DNA from: Amoebidium appalachense
Taxonomy: Eukaryota > Ichthyosporea
Assembly (NCBI GenBank): GCA_963693365.1
Contig: CAVNZM010000007.1
Span: forward strand, 8,804,001-8,868,000
Direction of reading: 5' to 3'
Length of the DNA: 64,000 nucleotides
The notes under the pieces are model-generated. The model saw nothing but the letters and a program-made list of their open reading frames with translations, was not told the DNA's origin and made no database searches. A program made the translations under genes and the position numbers. Below are positions 1-14,089 of this stretch, piece by piece; within the stretch, counting starts at the first letter, position 1; every line of letters starts with the position of its first letter.

Positions 1-193
1 CTTATAATGCATCTTAACCCCCCCCCCCCCCCCCTACACCCCCCCTACAGGCATCTCTGCCCATCTTGCACGTGTGATTCCCAACACTGCCGTCATGTTT
101 ATGTGCTATGAACTGTCGGTACGCATGTGGGCCCACCATGGACATGCCAGCCAATTGTGAGGTTACACAGTGAATGTACCAATCCACTATTAG

Positions 194-236
<43 letters not shown>

Positions 237-1203
237 TATATATTGTCTTATGAAAGTGCGTTTTTTCCCTTAACGTGTGGCTATTCTGTGCATAGCTAAC
301 GCATTTTTATAAAGAAGTTGATTGTGTGTAGGTGACACTGTTCTCTTGTTGAAGGTGATTCAGAAGGTTGCTGTGTATTTTTGCCCTCCGTATGCAGATT
401 CTGAATGGGAGCTATGTTTGTGCTCATCGAAAAACTGAAGAATGCACGAATGTCTGGCGTAGAATTTGCATGTCGGAGACCTAGAGAAGGTTTTGGATGT
501 TTTGGTTCATTTTCTCTTTACCTTGCATATTGCCGACACACTCACGGGCGCGCAAGTGTAGGCATGTGCACCCACATAGACACAAACACACACACACACA
601 CACACACACATGCACAGGCGAGAAACACACACACACACACACACCATGAACACACCATGAACACACATACAGACGTACAAAGCCCCATGTGTAGTTCCTA
701 CATCGACACAACCTCTGATATCTATCAGTGTTACTGTATTCTAAGCCAATATGATGTATGATATGTGTTGAGTGGTGGTCTAGTATCATACCGGAGTGTA
801 GGCGTCTATGTGTCCTTGCTCCCGATTTATTTTCTGTTAGCTTAGCATCCGTGTCCCTGTTGTACAGGTTGACATGGGGAGTGGATGAATGGAGGCGATT
901 TTTCAGGCACGGCCACCAAATTGAATAAATATCACCGGCGTCGTTTCATTAGAAAAGTTCAATACCATGTTGCCACTGAAATATATTTCAAGTAAATGCA
1001 CACATTCTAAACTCAGTTGCCATTGAAATCGAGACGGTTCACGGGTACTCGATCAGAAGCCCCCCCCCCAAAAAGACGGCCTGGATAGATTACGTCATAA
1101 AATCGCATTCCATTGTGCTCGTGGTATTTCGATCCACTGGATATGTTGTTGTTTTTCGTTTACGTCTCGCTTTTTTTGGTTCAGTGACGGAGACATCGGT
1201 AAC
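1..1203. other. Intergenic, low-complexity DNA
   Basis: I see no gene here. It contains a C tract near 20-34, an (AT)n run at about 196-234, and two short (CA)n runs at about 585-612 and 627-642. The ORFs that cross these runs translate only to Thr-His or Cys-Val repeats and are not credible. A C9-A5 junction lies near 1062-1075. Confidence 0.6.
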
Positions 1204-1973
1204 ATGGCTGACGGCGGGACTGTCCCTATGGAGGGAGCTGCTCCTCCCGCGCCTGGAATGGATAAGAAGAGGAGTAACGGTCTGCGTAGGAACAAAGTCG
1301 GTAACATATGCAGTGTTCCAGGCTGCAGAGGCAACTACGACGACCAAAACAAGGTTTTCGTTTACAAATTCCCCAACCCAAACGACGGGCGCATTAAAAG
1401 CGAGACACTACGCGAGGAAACACGGAACCTTCACAGTGCGTAGCTACGTGCTGTGCCGAGGCAGTGGCCTGAGAACTTCGACCCGCAGTGGGTTCATTTT
1501 TGTGTGGGAGATCAACGGTCAAAAAATCGATCTCTCATTCGAGGGGGGGAGTCTATCTACGAGTCTGAACGCGGGCAGGCACTCAAGGAGGCCTTCAAAC
1601 TCACACCCGCCGTTCTCTGGCCCAACAACTTCGACAAGCAGAAGGTGGGGCCAGCTTTGGCTGTGTTCCACGAGTCCACCATTGCTGCGCTCGACAACCA
1701 CGTGGTCGATGAACCCCCATTTAGGTTCACCCCAAACTTCCTAAAACAAATCGCACGGTGGTGGAAGCTTATGAACGTCGGTATCACCACGTATGCGGCG
1801 CGCAAAATGAACCCATGGTGTGCTGCATTCACCAGCAGCAGTGACCAGCGGCTGATTTGGCTGGAGAAATTCACTGAGTGGGTGGTGAGCATGCCCACTG
1901 GAGAGCATGCCCACTGGCGAGGGGGGTTTTACGGAGGAAACGCAGTGGTCGCTGGCGTTTACGAGCAAGACAA

Positions 1974-1977
1974 TGGT

Positions 1978-2013
<36 letters not shown>

Positions 2014-2335
2014 AGTCCCCTCCAATGTCCTCATGCCGCTCCCCCTCACACCCCCCCCCCCCCCCCAAAAAAAAAAAAAGGCAGAAAGGAGGATGAAAAA
2101 CACACTGAAATTCCAAAATCCCCTCCGGTGTGCCCTCTTCCCAGCCCTCGTGCACTAAACAACACAGCCTCCCCCCCCCCCCCCCCTCCCCCCCCATTCC
2201 TCTCTCCACCATGGTCGCGCCATAGCACCACCACATCCCCCTTCGTACACGAAACAACAGAATAAACCGAAAATTTCAATCTTGAAACCCCCTCCATACC
2301 CCCCCCCCCCCCCCCCCCCCCAAACACGTGAGACT
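1974..2335. repeat. Cluster of long C tracts in an intron
   Basis: Several C runs, including about 1979-2011, 2051-2066 (followed directly by A13) and 2299-2322. They lie inside the putative intron between blocks 2 and 3 of the P-type transposase gene. Polyproline or polyglycine ORFs in all frames here are translation artefacts. Confidence 0.85.
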
Positions 2336-2497
2336 TATTCATTTCTATTGCGTTGAGAAATAAGCAGCCCCCCCCACCCCCCCACCCCCTTCTTCCCCCT
2401 CTCCTTGACTGGATAGATAAACATCCCCCTCACCCCCTCCCCCCCCCCCCCAACACACGATGTCACACGAGGAGTCGACCGGCATAAAGTGTGTGTC

Positions 2498-2616
2498 ACT
2501 GTTGTGTGTGTGTGTGTGTGTGTGTGTGTGTCTGTGTGTGACACTGTGTGTGTGTGTGTGTGTGTGACACGTGTGTGTGTGTGCGCGCGCGCATCGGTGT
2601 GTTTGTGTGCGTGTCT

Positions 2617-2655
<39 letters not shown>

Positions 2656-2700
2656 TGTGTCGGGATGGGTGGGTGGGGAGGGGGGGGGGGGGGGGGGGCT
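2498..2700. repeat. (GT)n microsatellite followed by G tract
   Basis: Interrupted (GT)n from about 2502 to 2656, with an internal (GC)n patch near 2583-2592, followed by a G run at about 2680-2698. It lies in the same intron as the C-tract cluster. Confidence 0.9.
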
Positions 2701-3159
2701 TTTCCATATGGTTTTTCACATGCCAAGCGTAGTCAAATGTGGTGCCACACAGATTTTGCTGACTTTTTATTTGCAGGCCAGTTTCATCCGCATCTCCTGG
2801 ACAGCGGCGTGAGCGGCGAGAAGCTCAACTTTGTACTCACCAGAAAGTTTCAAACCGACCCCCCTTCTTTTGGCACAATCCGACAGTACAGCGGTGGGAA
2901 CTACAACGTTGGGACAGCACAGGTGGGTACCTCCCCTCCTGGATCCCCCCCCCCCCCCCCCCCTACCTTACTCAGCCACCCACCCACTGCCTGCCACAGT
3001 GAAACACAAGAGATACATCACACACACACGATTCATACAGCATTACAAAGAATAGAGACAGAACAGATATAGGATGATTTGGTGATTCACCTTAATTATG
3101 GGGTAGTGGTGTCATGACATGGTGGCCCAGGGGAATAAAATAATCAGGGGAGAAAAAAA

Positions 3160-3428
3160 GGGGGGGGGGGGGGGGGGGGGGGAGATAGCGAGAGAGGCAG
3201 GGACGGAAGAAGGGGTTGGAGGAGGAGGGGAGGGGGAGGGGGGGGTATCAGGATAAAAGGAGTGTGGTGAAAAGAAAGGGTGCAAAGAAAACCGAACGAA
3301 AAATGAATTTAGGGGGGGGGGGGGGGGTGTTGTTGAACTCAAACCACAAAAATGCACACACGCACACGCACACACAGACACACAGACACACATACACCAC
3401 ACACACACACACACACACACACACCGTA

Positions 3429-3467
<39 letters not shown>

Positions 3468-3475
3468 ATACATAC
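3160..3475. repeat. G tracts and (CA)n in intron
   Basis: G runs at about 3162-3182 and 3312-3327, purine-rich DNA between them, then two (CA)n blocks at about 3354-3424 and 3431-3467. This is intronic sequence of the P-type transposase gene. Confidence 0.85.
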
Positions 3476-4537
3476 ACAACCCCATGCAGATATACCTAAA
3501 CCATGCTTGTGTACACACGAAGATATGCTATGATACACTGCTTGCGCTCCCGCACCATAGTGTGTCATAACTTTTAAAGCCACGTGCCATCTATATATAC
3601 ACAAATCACACAATAAACTCACCTCTATGAACAGACTCTCCAGGCCGTCAAAAGGATACGGGTGCAGAAGCTGGCAAAGCTGGCAGTGCAGACGGGCACA
3701 AGTGTAACACAGCTGTTCGACAACATGAACACGGCGCTCAACAGCAAACGCAAAACGATCACCATCGAGACCATTCTCCCACTCTACAACAACACCATCT
3801 GGGGCCACGTCTATAAAATCAGAGAAGCAAGCAGAGCAAGCCGTCGACAAAACCAGCAAAGAAGAAAAAGGATAGCAAAACAGAGGAAAAGGGAGGCGAA
3901 GGGAGGAAGAAGGGAAAGAAAGGTGAAAACAAAACAACCACGGCGGAACCACCTACAGCCGAGTGGGAGATGGAGGGAAACGATGACGAGCTGGTGGCTG
4001 CACTGGAGGCAGCAGAGGCGGAGTACGATTGGATGGTAGAAGCGTATTTGGAGGAAGCAGAGCTTTAGCGGCTTTGTCAGTGTTTTTTAACCCTTTCTTT
4101 TCTTTTTTTGCCAGTAGGTAGAGGTGTGAGGGTTTGCCGGGGGGGGGGGGGGGCTACACAGTGTTTATTGGTTGGTGGTTAGTGTTGCAGGACATAGACG
4201 TTCTAATACTTAACATACAGGTAGTATTATGTTACCTAGTTACCTAGTGGATAGAAACACCTTTAAGAGAATATACGCAAAGATGAGTTCTAGTTTTGTA
4301 GTAGATCTTTGCTCACGGCCGTGTTTGTGTAAACGTGAACTACTCAATAGATATAACTATACTGAGACTCAGCTACACTATTATGTACACTATGTCAAAA
4401 CTTTGTGCTATAGGGCTTTAGCATATTACTCTAAGACAAAAAAACGCCCTAGAACATAGGAAGCACTTCATAAACTTTTGTCGTTTTTTTCTCTTCCGTT
4501 TTCCTTCATCTGCGCACATACATCTGTCACCTACTGA

Positions 4538-4642
4538 GGTGACTCGTATTTTTCCTTACACACACAGCGAACGGGACCGTAGAGCCGCCGCGAGAGAAAG
4601 CATGCACGCGGTCGCGAGAGTGTAAGGAAAAATAGAGTCACC
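4538..4642. repeat. 105-bp inverted repeat (hairpin)
   Basis: The left arm at 4538-4561 (ggtgactcgtatttttcctt...) and the right arm at 4619-4642 are reverse complements except for about one indel/mismatch, with a G/C-rich centre of some 57 bp. It could be a foldback mini-transposon or an RNA hairpin. I see no flanking target duplication. Confidence 0.7.
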
Positions 4643-6192
4643 CAGGAAATTTTCATCATCAAGTTCTGTGATTGGTCGGAAAGCAAATCCCCTCATCTAT
4701 TGGTTCCTGGTAAATCCCCCGCAAACAGGTTTGGACCCAAGAGAAATCGCGCGATTGCCTGTGTCGTAAGCCAAAGCTCGTTTATTAATAAAGAGGATCA
4801 AGGTGATCATCTTGAAAGAATAGCCTTGATTCCGACTGTGACAGCGAATCAGTGCCATTTTGCACACTAGGGATATCTTCGTGGTGTATGGAGGCTGACA
4901 TAATACTAAATAAACATAGAAAAAGCAGAAAAAGAGTATGAATACACTCTAGGCTTAACTAATTAGGGTACCTGTGCGGCAGGGATGAAAGAAAGATTAT
5001 TACATAAGCAGACAATGCACGCAGTATGCTGCTACAACCTAGCTAAATGTTCTATAGACAAAATACAAAATATTGCAACGGTAGACCACGCGGATTGAAA
5101 CGAGCGCAGTACATCACACAAAGTTTCAAAATTAAAACTGTGCACGAGAAGTGCCGGCGCTTGAAAGCCTTGCGACATGTACAAGACATGGGATGATAAC
5201 GGTCGCGGCTGTTGACCAAGGTTTGAATTTGAGCGCAAACGGCTGACGTGATGCCCTATCTGGATTGCCTCAATATCATGCAATATTTCGGATTTTGCTT
5301 CGCTTCGTACCTATCCAACGATTGGCTTTTAAATTTTTTTAAAAGTTGCCTCAAGGTGGGGTCAAGACGCACGCGCCGAAACGCATACCCTAAACAGTGA
5401 TACAACACGCTGATTGGCCGATCTGTTGTACAACGTTTTGATTGGCTGTTTCACGGTACGTGATCATAAAAGCCAACGTGCCTGGGTTTGAGGCGAACGT
5501 GAAGTTCAAAGCAGCCCAGGCACCGTCAGTACGTGCCAGCACATACATAGCTGTGAGTATCTAGTTTGTAGTGAATCATGGCGAATCCAGTGGATCGAAA
5601 TACCAATCTGCTCTTTTGACCCCGATCTGCGGCCAGGCCGTCTTTTTTTCAGAGGGCCGTGTCTTATGCCCGTGCCAAGAGATCCTAAATTTACACCCAA
5701 ATAATGTGACTATAGAATGGCCTTTTACTATAATGCTTTGGTAACAACTACACCAGGGCTGAAAAAATGAATTTCTATGTAGCACATCCATCTTATAGAG
5801 GGTTGTTCGCCTTCACTGTGGCTGCACAGTTTTTCTCCGGCTCCTCAACATGCACACAGCACTCTGAACAGATATCTTTCACTTTTTGCAGCACACATCC
5901 TTTCAGAGAATTAGCGGCTACTTAGTGACTTTCTCAGGGTCGGCGGCTACATAGTACTTACATGTTGTGTCTTGCATTTTGTTCCATGCATAGTCACTTT
6001 GAGTGCTCTTTCCCTGCAGCTTCTCTGGCATGTACGTACTCCATATGTGGGACACTCCTCTAAGTAATGCACTTTCTTTTTGCTGTGCGTGTGTCCGTGT
6101 GCATTGAAATCATGGTTGTATAATTTTTCCGTGTGTAGGCGCTTTAGTCAATATAGCCTTGTATACTTCAGTTAACCATCCACACCAGTCAC
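4643..6192. other. Intergenic region without recognised gene
   Basis: Short ORFs only, none with recognisable protein character. CCAAT-type motifs lie in its middle part (see 5321-5445). No long simple repeats occur here, unlike the flanking DNA. Confidence 0.5.
5321..5445. promoter_or_regulatory. Cluster of three inverted CCAAT boxes
   Basis: ATTGG (CCAAT on the other strand) occurs at 5321-5325, 5413-5417 and 5441-5445, each as GATTGGC or CGATTGGC. Such spacing resembles a eukaryotic promoter. The F-box gene start at 6193 lies about 0.75 kb downstream and could be its target. No clear TATA box is present, so this is tentative. Confidence 0.3.
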
Positions 6193-8705
<2,513 letters not shown>

Positions 8706-8749
8706 GAGGGCTGAAGACCATTGCCTAGGCATGGGTATGCACCTCAACC

Positions 8750-8859
8750 TCCCCCCCCCCCCCCCCCCCTCACCCCCTCCCCCCTCTCCGGAGCACACAC
8801 ACACACACGCACACACACACAAACACACACACACACGTGCGCACACACACGAACACACG

Positions 8860-8896
<37 letters not shown>

Positions 8897-9130
8897 ACAC
8901 GCAAACACACACACAAACACATGCACACACACGCACACACACTTCCTTATGTAGAAAACCCCCTTTCCCTACCCTCTTCCTTCCCTTCCTCACCTGCTCT
9001 GCCCTCCCCCCCTCCCCCTACCCCCCCTCCCCCATCTCCTCTCCCTTCCCCTCTGTCCCTTCTGCCCCTTCCCCCTCCCCCCTTCCCCTCCCCTCTCCCC
9101 TTCCCCCCGCCTTTTCCCCTTCCTTTTATT
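8750..9130. repeat. C tract, (CA)n and CT-rich tract
   Basis: A C run at about 8751-8769 is followed by interrupted (CA)n at about 8793-8941 and then a pyrimidine-only-like stretch to about 9125 (CCCTTCC-type). It begins right after the end of the F-box coding region, so it is its 3' flank. Confidence 0.9.
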
Positions 9131-9544
9131 TTTCCAAGCTGAACACTTGAGTAGGAAGCGGAAATTTAATCTCTGCTCATTGGGTCGTTTGCACTTCACA
9201 TCTCATACACAAGGGGCAAGAATGGGGAGGCTGGTTCTGGGAGAGCGGGCTGTATTTTTCTTTAAGAGTCGTGTAACTCTAAACCCATAAAAAAGCGGGA
9301 GAATTTTCAATTTGATAGTTATATCAAAATCCCAACTATAAACGCTTATTGCTTCCGCTCAATCTCACGACTTTGACCCTCTACTGTGGCGATACGTATG
9401 AGCTCAAGTTTTCTGCTGCAGGTTTATAAGTATCTGTGTGCCTGATAACACTGTCATGTGCACGTGCATGCAAGCTCGCACCCACATTAGCCAAGCACAC
9501 ATACGACATCCACACCTCTCCCCCCCCCCCCGCCCTCCCCCCCC

Positions 9545-9647
9545 CCCAACACACACACACACACACACACACACCTCCCTTACCCATCTAGCCATGGCTG
9601 GAGACGATGCCATACCAACGTGATATATGCGCGCGCACACACACACA

Positions 9648-9687
<40 letters not shown>

Positions 9688-9688
9688 C

Positions 9689-9756
<68 letters not shown>
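9545..9756. repeat. (CA)n with (GCAC)n core
   Basis: (CA)n at about 9550-9573, then (GCAC)n tetranucleotides at about 9649-9688, then (CA)n to about 9755. Alternating purine-pyrimidine throughout. Confidence 0.95.
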
Positions 9757-9757
<1 letters not shown>

Positions 9758-9914
9758 GCTCTAAACCTGCGCACTCACCCATCACCCACCCTCCCCCAAC
9801 CCACCAGACGGACACAGCCACCACGACCACGTGTGCATGGGGTATCGATAGCTCTGCGGCCATAAATTTGGGTGTGTGACGGGGTGAGAGATCGCTGTGG
9901 GAGGATTATCTACA

Positions 9915-10042
9915 GGGTGAAGGGTGTGGGGTTGGGAGTTTAAGGGTGTGGGGTTGGGAGTTTAAGGGTGTGGGGTTAGGAGTTTAAGGGTGTGGGTTAG
10001 GAGCTTAAGGGTGTGGGTTAGGAGTTTAAGGTTGTGGGGTTA
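9915..10042. repeat. 22-bp G-rich minisatellite
   Basis: Five to six head-to-tail copies of a 21-22 bp unit containing GTGTGGGGTTGGGAG followed by TTTAAGG. Copies diverge slightly toward the right end (ggttgg to ggttagg). The unit is G-rich on the + strand with runs of 3-4 G, so it could form G-quadruplexes. Confidence 0.85.
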
Positions 10043-10357
10043 TGGGCATCGACGAGGTTAAGGGCGTGGGATTATCGCAGCCGAGTGTTCTTGGATAGGT
10101 GGATGTATTAAGAAACACGGGATATACTCGAAGTTTTCAGACTATGCTACTTGGAATTTTCATGTATTTGTCCTTGTCACGGAATTTGCATATCACTTTT
10201 GTTATCTCGGATTTTTGTTAGCATGTCTCTAACTCGGGATTTGGATGTCGCTTTCCTAATCTAGGTGTTTTTATACCATGGTCCGCATGGCAGTACTTAC
10301 TTGGCACGTTCCTTGTTTCCATCCCCATTTTGTCCTTTGTTTCTCGCACTGTTTTTG

Positions 10358-10528
<171 letters not shown>

Positions 10529-10860
10529 AACTTTGAATTCTATTGAACACACATAATTTGAAATCAATCGTTGATTGAAAGAACTTTATTGTGTGTGTTG
10601 TTGATGGAGTTGTATCGTCTGTGTTGGCGACAGAATATGGCATGTGCGGTTTGGTTGGAAGTTTGTTATCCATGGTGGTGACTATTTGAACTGTTGCGTG
10701 TGTGGTGATGGAAATCTCATCATGTGTACATAAAAGTGTTCGTGATTGAGCTATTGATCACGTGATACATGGAGTACATTTGGATGAATATGAAGGTGGC
10801 CGGACTTCACTAGGAAGTCGGTCGAGCACGAAAGCGGCCTTTGATTGTTTTTGATGCGCA

Positions 10861-11070
10861 TCCCCCCCCCCCCCCCACCACCACCACCACCACCACCACC
10901 ACGACAAAAAAGAGGTGGGGTTGGGGGGGGGGAAGGGGGGGGCACACCTATGAAATAGGTGATTGATATTGTCCGCCCCCGCCCTCCCCCCCACCCCCCC
11001 CCCCCTTCCCCACCACCACCACCACCACAAAAAAAAAAAAAAAAAAAAAAGAAAGGATGGGGAGGGGGGG
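10861..11070. repeat. C tracts, CCA triplets and poly-A
   Basis: C15 followed by (CCA)n at about 10861-10901, G-rich DNA, then a second C-rich/(CCA)n stretch ending in an A22 run at about 11029-11050. The two halves look like diverged copies of one composite C-(CCA)-A unit. Confidence 0.8.
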
Positions 11071-11280
11071 GGAGGGAGGGAAGAAGCACACCTACGAACT
11101 TTGGGACTGAAATTGAAAACTATTCTGAATCAAGAAAGTTCCCCTTTCACCACGACAGGTTAAAATCGCAGGCTACTTTCCGTTAACAGATCCACAGGGC
11201 CCATTGACCCGGTCCACTGTAACGTGGCTGTACGGAAGGAAGTTGACGAGAGTGAAAATTCAACACAGACCAAACAAGAC

Positions 11281-11415
11281 CCCCCCCCCCCCCCCCCATG
11301 CCCGCCCGCGGCTATCCCACAGACAAAATAGACCCGGAAGTACACACAGGCTTCTACACATCTGCCCACGCACCACTTAGTGTGTAAAAAAAGGCAGAAA
11401 TACTAACCCAAAAAT

Positions 11416-11450
<35 letters not shown>
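11281..11450. repeat. C tract and G34 tract
   Basis: C17 at about 11281-11297 and an uninterrupted G run at about 11416-11450. No coding signal between. Confidence 0.9.
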
Positions 11451-11453
<3 letters not shown>

Positions 11454-11754
11454 ACCACTACGATATTCCAAGTACGAATCAGTGTTGGTAACATTGTGAC
11501 CTCGCAAATTAGCCCGGCCAATGGGCACAGTACGCGCGCAAAGACTCATTACAGAGTACCCGGCCATGCCACTTATTAGTGCGCATAAACAAAACAACAC
11601 ATGGGACTAAGTACCCGGAAGAGTCACGCAACTACACACAACCCCGCACACTCAATAACCCCCCCTTCCCCCCCCCCCCCCCCCTCCCTCCCCACCACCC
11701 CCCCCACCCCACGAAATTCCACACAACTGTAACATGCGAGACACTATGCGCGTG

Positions 11755-11778
11755 CGCGCGCACACACACACACACACA

Positions 11779-11826
<48 letters not shown>
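11755..11826. repeat. (CA)n microsatellite
   Basis: CG-alternating start (gcgcgtgcgcgcgcac) followed by (CA)n with one TCA interruption. The surrounding 11.1-12.2 kb holds no recognisable gene. Confidence 0.95.
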
Positions 11827-11827
<1 letters not shown>

Positions 11828-12248
11828 TGCGCACATGCACATACATGTACACACACATGTGCAAATCCACACATGTAACTCACGCTCACACTCAGTCTGA
11901 GCACAGTACAATTCTTAGCAACAAATACTATTTTGAGCACAAGAGGACAGGCGTGAAAACACACCCTCGCCCTTTAGTACCCAGCCGACCTAGGAACCAC
12001 CCGGCTGTCTCGTGCCTTATATAGCTCACAGGGCCAAGGCAACACAACAAAGGCCCTGTTTGATGTGTACTGTAGGGGCGTTTCCCTCCTCTAAACCCAG
12101 GGAATAGTGCGACTCGCTGCAAAACTGCACTCGCCCCTTGCTAAATGATGTTTATTTGCTGATCACGAAACCCATGCACTAGCACGTACATGCCAGATTA
12201 GGCAACACACATCTTCTCTCCCGTGCGCTTCAGGGACAAAGCCTTTTC

Positions 12249-12250
<2 letters not shown>

Positions 12251-12320
<70 letters not shown>

Positions 12321-12350
12321 GGGGAGGGGGGGGAGGGGGGGGGGGGGGGG
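12251..12350. repeat. Very long G tract (69 uninterrupted G)
   Basis: G at every position from 12251 to 12319, then G with four isolated A up to 12350. It is the longest homopolymer in the window and directly abuts the first 216-bp duplicated unit. Its exact length is likely uncertain in any assembly. Confidence 0.85.
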
Positions 12351-12565
12351 ATGTACTACATGGCGAGTTTTAGGCTGACGGCAGTGATCAGGCCGAACCC
12401 ACGCCTGACTCGAACGACTACGATTGATCCATATTCCTGCCAGATCTTATTTCTGATTGGTGGAGCCCGTTTATATAGAAGCAGCCTTGTGCATCCGAGA
12501 GGTCAGATTGACACATGCATACTCGAGTGAATGTGATCGATTCCCTTTACGGTGTTGCAATGTCT

Positions 12566-12615
<50 letters not shown>

Positions 12616-12866
12616 AAAATGAGGGGGGGGGGGGGGGGGGGGGGAGGGGGGATGTACTACATGGCGAGTTTTAGGCTGACGGCAGTGATCAGGCCGAACC
12701 CACGCCTGACTCGAACGACTATGATTGGTGCATATTCCTGCCAGATCTTATTTCTGATTGGTGGAGCCCGCTTATATAGAAGCAGCCTTGTGCATTCGAG
12801 AGGTCAGATTGAAACATGCATACTCGAGTGAATGTGATCGATTCCCTTTACGGTGTTGCATTGTCT

Positions 12867-12867
<1 letters not shown>
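12351..12867. repeat. 216-bp tandem duplication bounded by homopolymers
   Basis: Unit 1 (12351-12566) and unit 2 (12652-12867) differ at only about five positions. Each begins right after a G tract (ATGTACTACATGGCGAG...) and ends at a C tract. The linker 12567-12651 is C39-A14-TGA-G-rich. After unit 2 comes C42 (12868-12909) and A26 (12910-12935). Each unit holds GATTGGTG and TTATATAG motifs that look promoter-like. No long ORF fits the unit. Confidence 0.9.
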
Positions 12868-12919
<52 letters not shown>

Positions 12920-13008
12920 AAAAAAAAAAAAAAAAGGGAAACCCTCGAAGAGGCACCGGGGGGGGGGGGAGGGGGGGAGGGGGGGGGGGGGGGAGGGTCT
13001 CTCTTTGT

Positions 13009-13077
<69 letters not shown>

Positions 13078-13260
13078 ACTCGCTCACTCTCTAGCACACA
13101 CTCTTTCTCCCTCTCTCTCTCCCTCTCCCCTCGTCCCCCCCCCCCCCCCCCCCCCCCCCCCCGGCCTGCTTCCCACCCCTCTCTCGAGGTCTTCCCTCTC
13201 TCTAGTAGATCCGTGCCGCACCGTTACACAAATGTGCCCCCCCCCCCCCCCCCCTCCCCC
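12868..13260. repeat. C/A/G tracts, (CA)n and (CT)n
   Basis: C42-A26 junction, G-rich stretch near 12959-12995, (CA)n at about 13011-13044 merging into (CT)n to about 13090, then C26 at about 13136-13162 and C19 near 13236-13254. No gene. Confidence 0.9.
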
Positions 13261-14025
13261 TCCTCCCCTGGGTTCTGTCTTTCTCTCTCCTCTCTCTCAA
13301 CCTAGATCAGTGCACACCTTTGAAATGGACACTGTTATTGATTCACCATCAATCTAAGTTCGTTGCATATGTTTTTGTTTAATCATGCACACCTGTTTTT
13401 ATAAACTTCACTGTTATCTCGAGCTCAGATCATCCAATTTTGTCACATATATAGAACTATACATTGTCGCAATCACATCATAGTATGACTTCATTTTGTC
13501 AGTGTACGCTTCTAACTCCCACATACACCATCTGCGACATACTCTCCTGTATTTAAGGATGGAAGGCACACATACCACACGGATCCAATCGGCCAATCAC
13601 TACTTCAGAATAGATGTGTTTGAACCCTCTTTCTTCTGTAACAACTCATTATGTGTACATGATGTAATGTCCAAATAGCTTTGCAGCACTGCGTTATTTA
13701 CACATTCAATCCAACCATTATTTTATCCCGACCATCTACCGGTACTATGTACACCGTAAGAGTACATAGCTAACAATTGTATCTCCGTAACCAGAATGTT
13801 TAATCATCTCTATTGCACATCCCCGCCCTACATTAGCTACCCATATACAAACCACCAGCCTTATGTACATAGTAAACTCGAGATGCTCACACCACTCCAA
13901 ATATCCCAACGCCAGTACAAAGCTCCGCCCAACATATCCTTCCAACACCACTACAACTATCCTGCCCCACATGCCACCAGTCCACCATACACATGTAAAT
14001 TACTCTTCATTCATTAGAACCCCCC

Positions 14026-14056
<31 letters not shown>

Positions 14057-14089
14057 AAAAAAAAAAAAGAGAGAAACAGCACACTACCA
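13261..14089. other. 3' flank of the SK-like channel gene
   Basis: AT-richer DNA with no supported gene. A C26-A22 junction lies at about 14021-14068, just beyond the stop codon of the minus-strand channel gene. Confidence 0.5.

Larger units (their letters stand above)
1204..4068 (+). pseudogene. P-element/THAP9-type transposase gene, decayed
   Basis: Likely a transposase of the P-element superfamily. Four blocks are visible. Block 1 (1204-1443) encodes a THAP-like start with a CSVPGCRGNYD motif and a YKFP box, then hits a stop at 1441-1443. Block 2 (1453-1884, same frame) carries the segment that in P transposases lies in the insertion/GTP-binding region (LTPAVLWPNNFDKQKV, then a VVDEPPFRFTPNF stretch); a gtgagc donor follows. 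Block 3 (about 2777-2922, between a ttgcag acceptor and a gtgggt donor) ends in RQYSGGNYNVGTAQ, equivalent to the end of the catalytic domain of P transposases. Block 4 (3644-4068) continues after a ctccag acceptor and changes frame before an acidic C-terminus ending at 4066-4068. The early stop and the late frame change suggest it is dead. Introns are filled with C tracts and (GT)n/(CA)n. No terminal inverted repeats were found around it. Confidence 0.6.

Noticed and set aside
1741-2342. Polyglycine and polyproline ORFs on both strands
   Set aside because: They come from C/G homopolymers in an intron.
4538-4642. tRNA gene
   Set aside because: It has a single long stem, no cloverleaf and no A/B box.
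9915-10042. Possible interstitial telomeric repeat
   Set aside because: The unit has GGGGTTGGG but no perfect TTAGGG or other known telomere tandem.
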